NCBI GenBank assembly: GCA_903919205.1
Contig: CAIXHE010000004.1
Span: 1 to 33,609, forward strand
Direction: 5' to 3'
Source: an uncultured Opitutaceae bacterium
GTDB lineage: Bacteria; Verrucomicrobiota; Verrucomicrobiia; Opitutales; Opitutaceae
Length of the DNA: 33,609 nucleotides
The notes under the pieces were generated by a model. That model made no database searches. It saw only the letters and a list, made by a program, of their open reading frames with translations, and had not been told where the DNA came from. Below, piece after piece: positions 33,169 to 33,609 of the stretch. Position 1 is the stretch's first letter. Each line of letters starts with the position of its first letter. A program made the position numbers and the translations under genes.

Positions 33169-33609
33169 GAGGCGGCGGTGAGGGTGTGGCGGCTGGCCGC
33201 CATCTCCGCGCCCAGGCGCCGGACAAGGTACGACGAAAGCAGCAGCTTGTGCTCCTCGACGATCGCCGCACGCGCCTTCGGGCGCGCGTCGCCGCACAGT
33301 AACACCATGCCCCTGACCGCCTGAAGGGTCGTGCTCGCAGCCTGGAGGGCCTCGTCCGCTGAAAGTGCCGGGTTCTTCTTGAGGAAGATCCGGGAGAAGT
33401 ACCCCACGATGCGCTGGCGCTTGGCCGGGTCACCCTTGAGTTTCACCGGTGACTTGAAGATGGGAAAGAAGGCCGGCTGCGCGTCCGCGAGCTCGATGAA
33501 GCGGTCGATGATCGTGGCCCCCAGCTGTTCCGGGTCGAGGGCGTCGGCCTCGTCCAGGAGGGCCGCCCAGCGGAGCTCCAGGTCCGTTCCGAACCTCTGG
33601 AACAGGGCC
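33165..33609 (-). CDS. TetR-family regulator, 5' end cut off by window
   Basis: Only the C-terminal 147 residues are visible, and the frame is open at the right edge. The helical pattern (ALFQRFGTDLELRWAALLDE, ATIIDRFIELADAQPAFFPI, LQAVRGMVLLCG) fits the ligand-binding/dimerisation domain of TetR-family regulators. The DNA-binding HTH would lie beyond the window, so the family call rests on the C-terminal half and on position. It overlaps the pump gene start by four bases, so regulator and pump are translationally coupled, as is common for autoregulated efflux operons. Confidence 0.75.
   Translation of the reverse strand, partial: ALFQRFGTDLELRWAALLDEADALDPEQLGATIIDRFIELADAQPAFFPIFKSPVKLKGDPAKRQRIVGYFSRIFLKKNPALSADEALQAASTTLQAVRGMVLLCGDARPKARAAIVEEHKLLLSSYLVRRLGAEMAASRHTLTAAS

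Noticed and set aside
1-33609. tRNA, rRNA, CRISPR arrays, insertion sequences, attachment sites
   Set aside because: None was seen when reading both strands. A tRNAscan or covariance-model search could not be run here.

Overview
The window is high-GC bacterial DNA, almost entirely coding and mostly on the minus strand, with long TonB-dependent receptors (TBDRs), a LacI regulator, exported glycoside hydrolases and few clear Shine-Dalgarno sites. The style of the proteins (TBDR N-termini with a PFTVSADST-type TonB box, no SusD partners, LacI-controlled glycosidases, a GPH-type symporter) suggests a verrucomicrobial polysaccharide degrader of the Opitutaceae type. This assignment is an inference from protein style; no rRNA or tRNA gene is present to confirm it.

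Region 1 (1-14349) looks like a galactoside/galactan utilisation locus: a TBDR (cut by the left edge), a secreted GH36 alpha-galactosidase, a secreted GH35 beta-galactosidase, a LacI regulator, a GPH-family sugar:cation symporter, a Tat-lipoprotein GH43 of the exo-beta-1,3-galactanase type, an unrecognised secreted protein, and a divergent MDR-family dehydrogenase. Four intergenic sites sharing the core TCAACGT, two of them in 16-bp perfect palindromes, lie about 90-165 bp upstream of four start codons. They are good candidates for the LacI operator. A 13-bp perfect hairpin follows lacI.

Region 2 (14399-16139) has two convergent-side membrane proteins without a clear role: a protein with two membrane-pair plus PH-like units, and a small zinc-ribbon membrane protein.

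Region 3 (16226-26800) is the most unusual part. A second TBDR is followed by three tandem exported amidohydrolases of the cytosine/SAH-deaminase fold. All three keep the metal ligands but lack the canonical catalytic Glu and His. Next to them is a divergently transcribed two-component pair (NarL-type regulator, MASE1 histidine kinase), and the kinase gene is followed by an exported cytidine-deaminase-fold protein. I read this as a possible envelope-located scavenging system for a nitrogen heterocycle or related ligand, taken up through its own receptor and possibly sensed by the kinase. The substrate is unknown.

Region 4 (26841-33609) is a minus-strand cluster: TetR regulator (cut by the right edge), EmrB-like DHA2 pump, EmrA-like adaptor, TolC/OprM-type outer-membrane factor, then a DUF2934 protein and an oleate hydratase coupled by an ATGA overlap. 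Together they suggest export and enzymatic detoxification of unsaturated fatty acids or similar amphiphiles.

Long open frames opposite the real genes are frequent because of the high GC content and were left out. No tRNA, rRNA, CRISPR array, insertion sequence or attachment site was seen.
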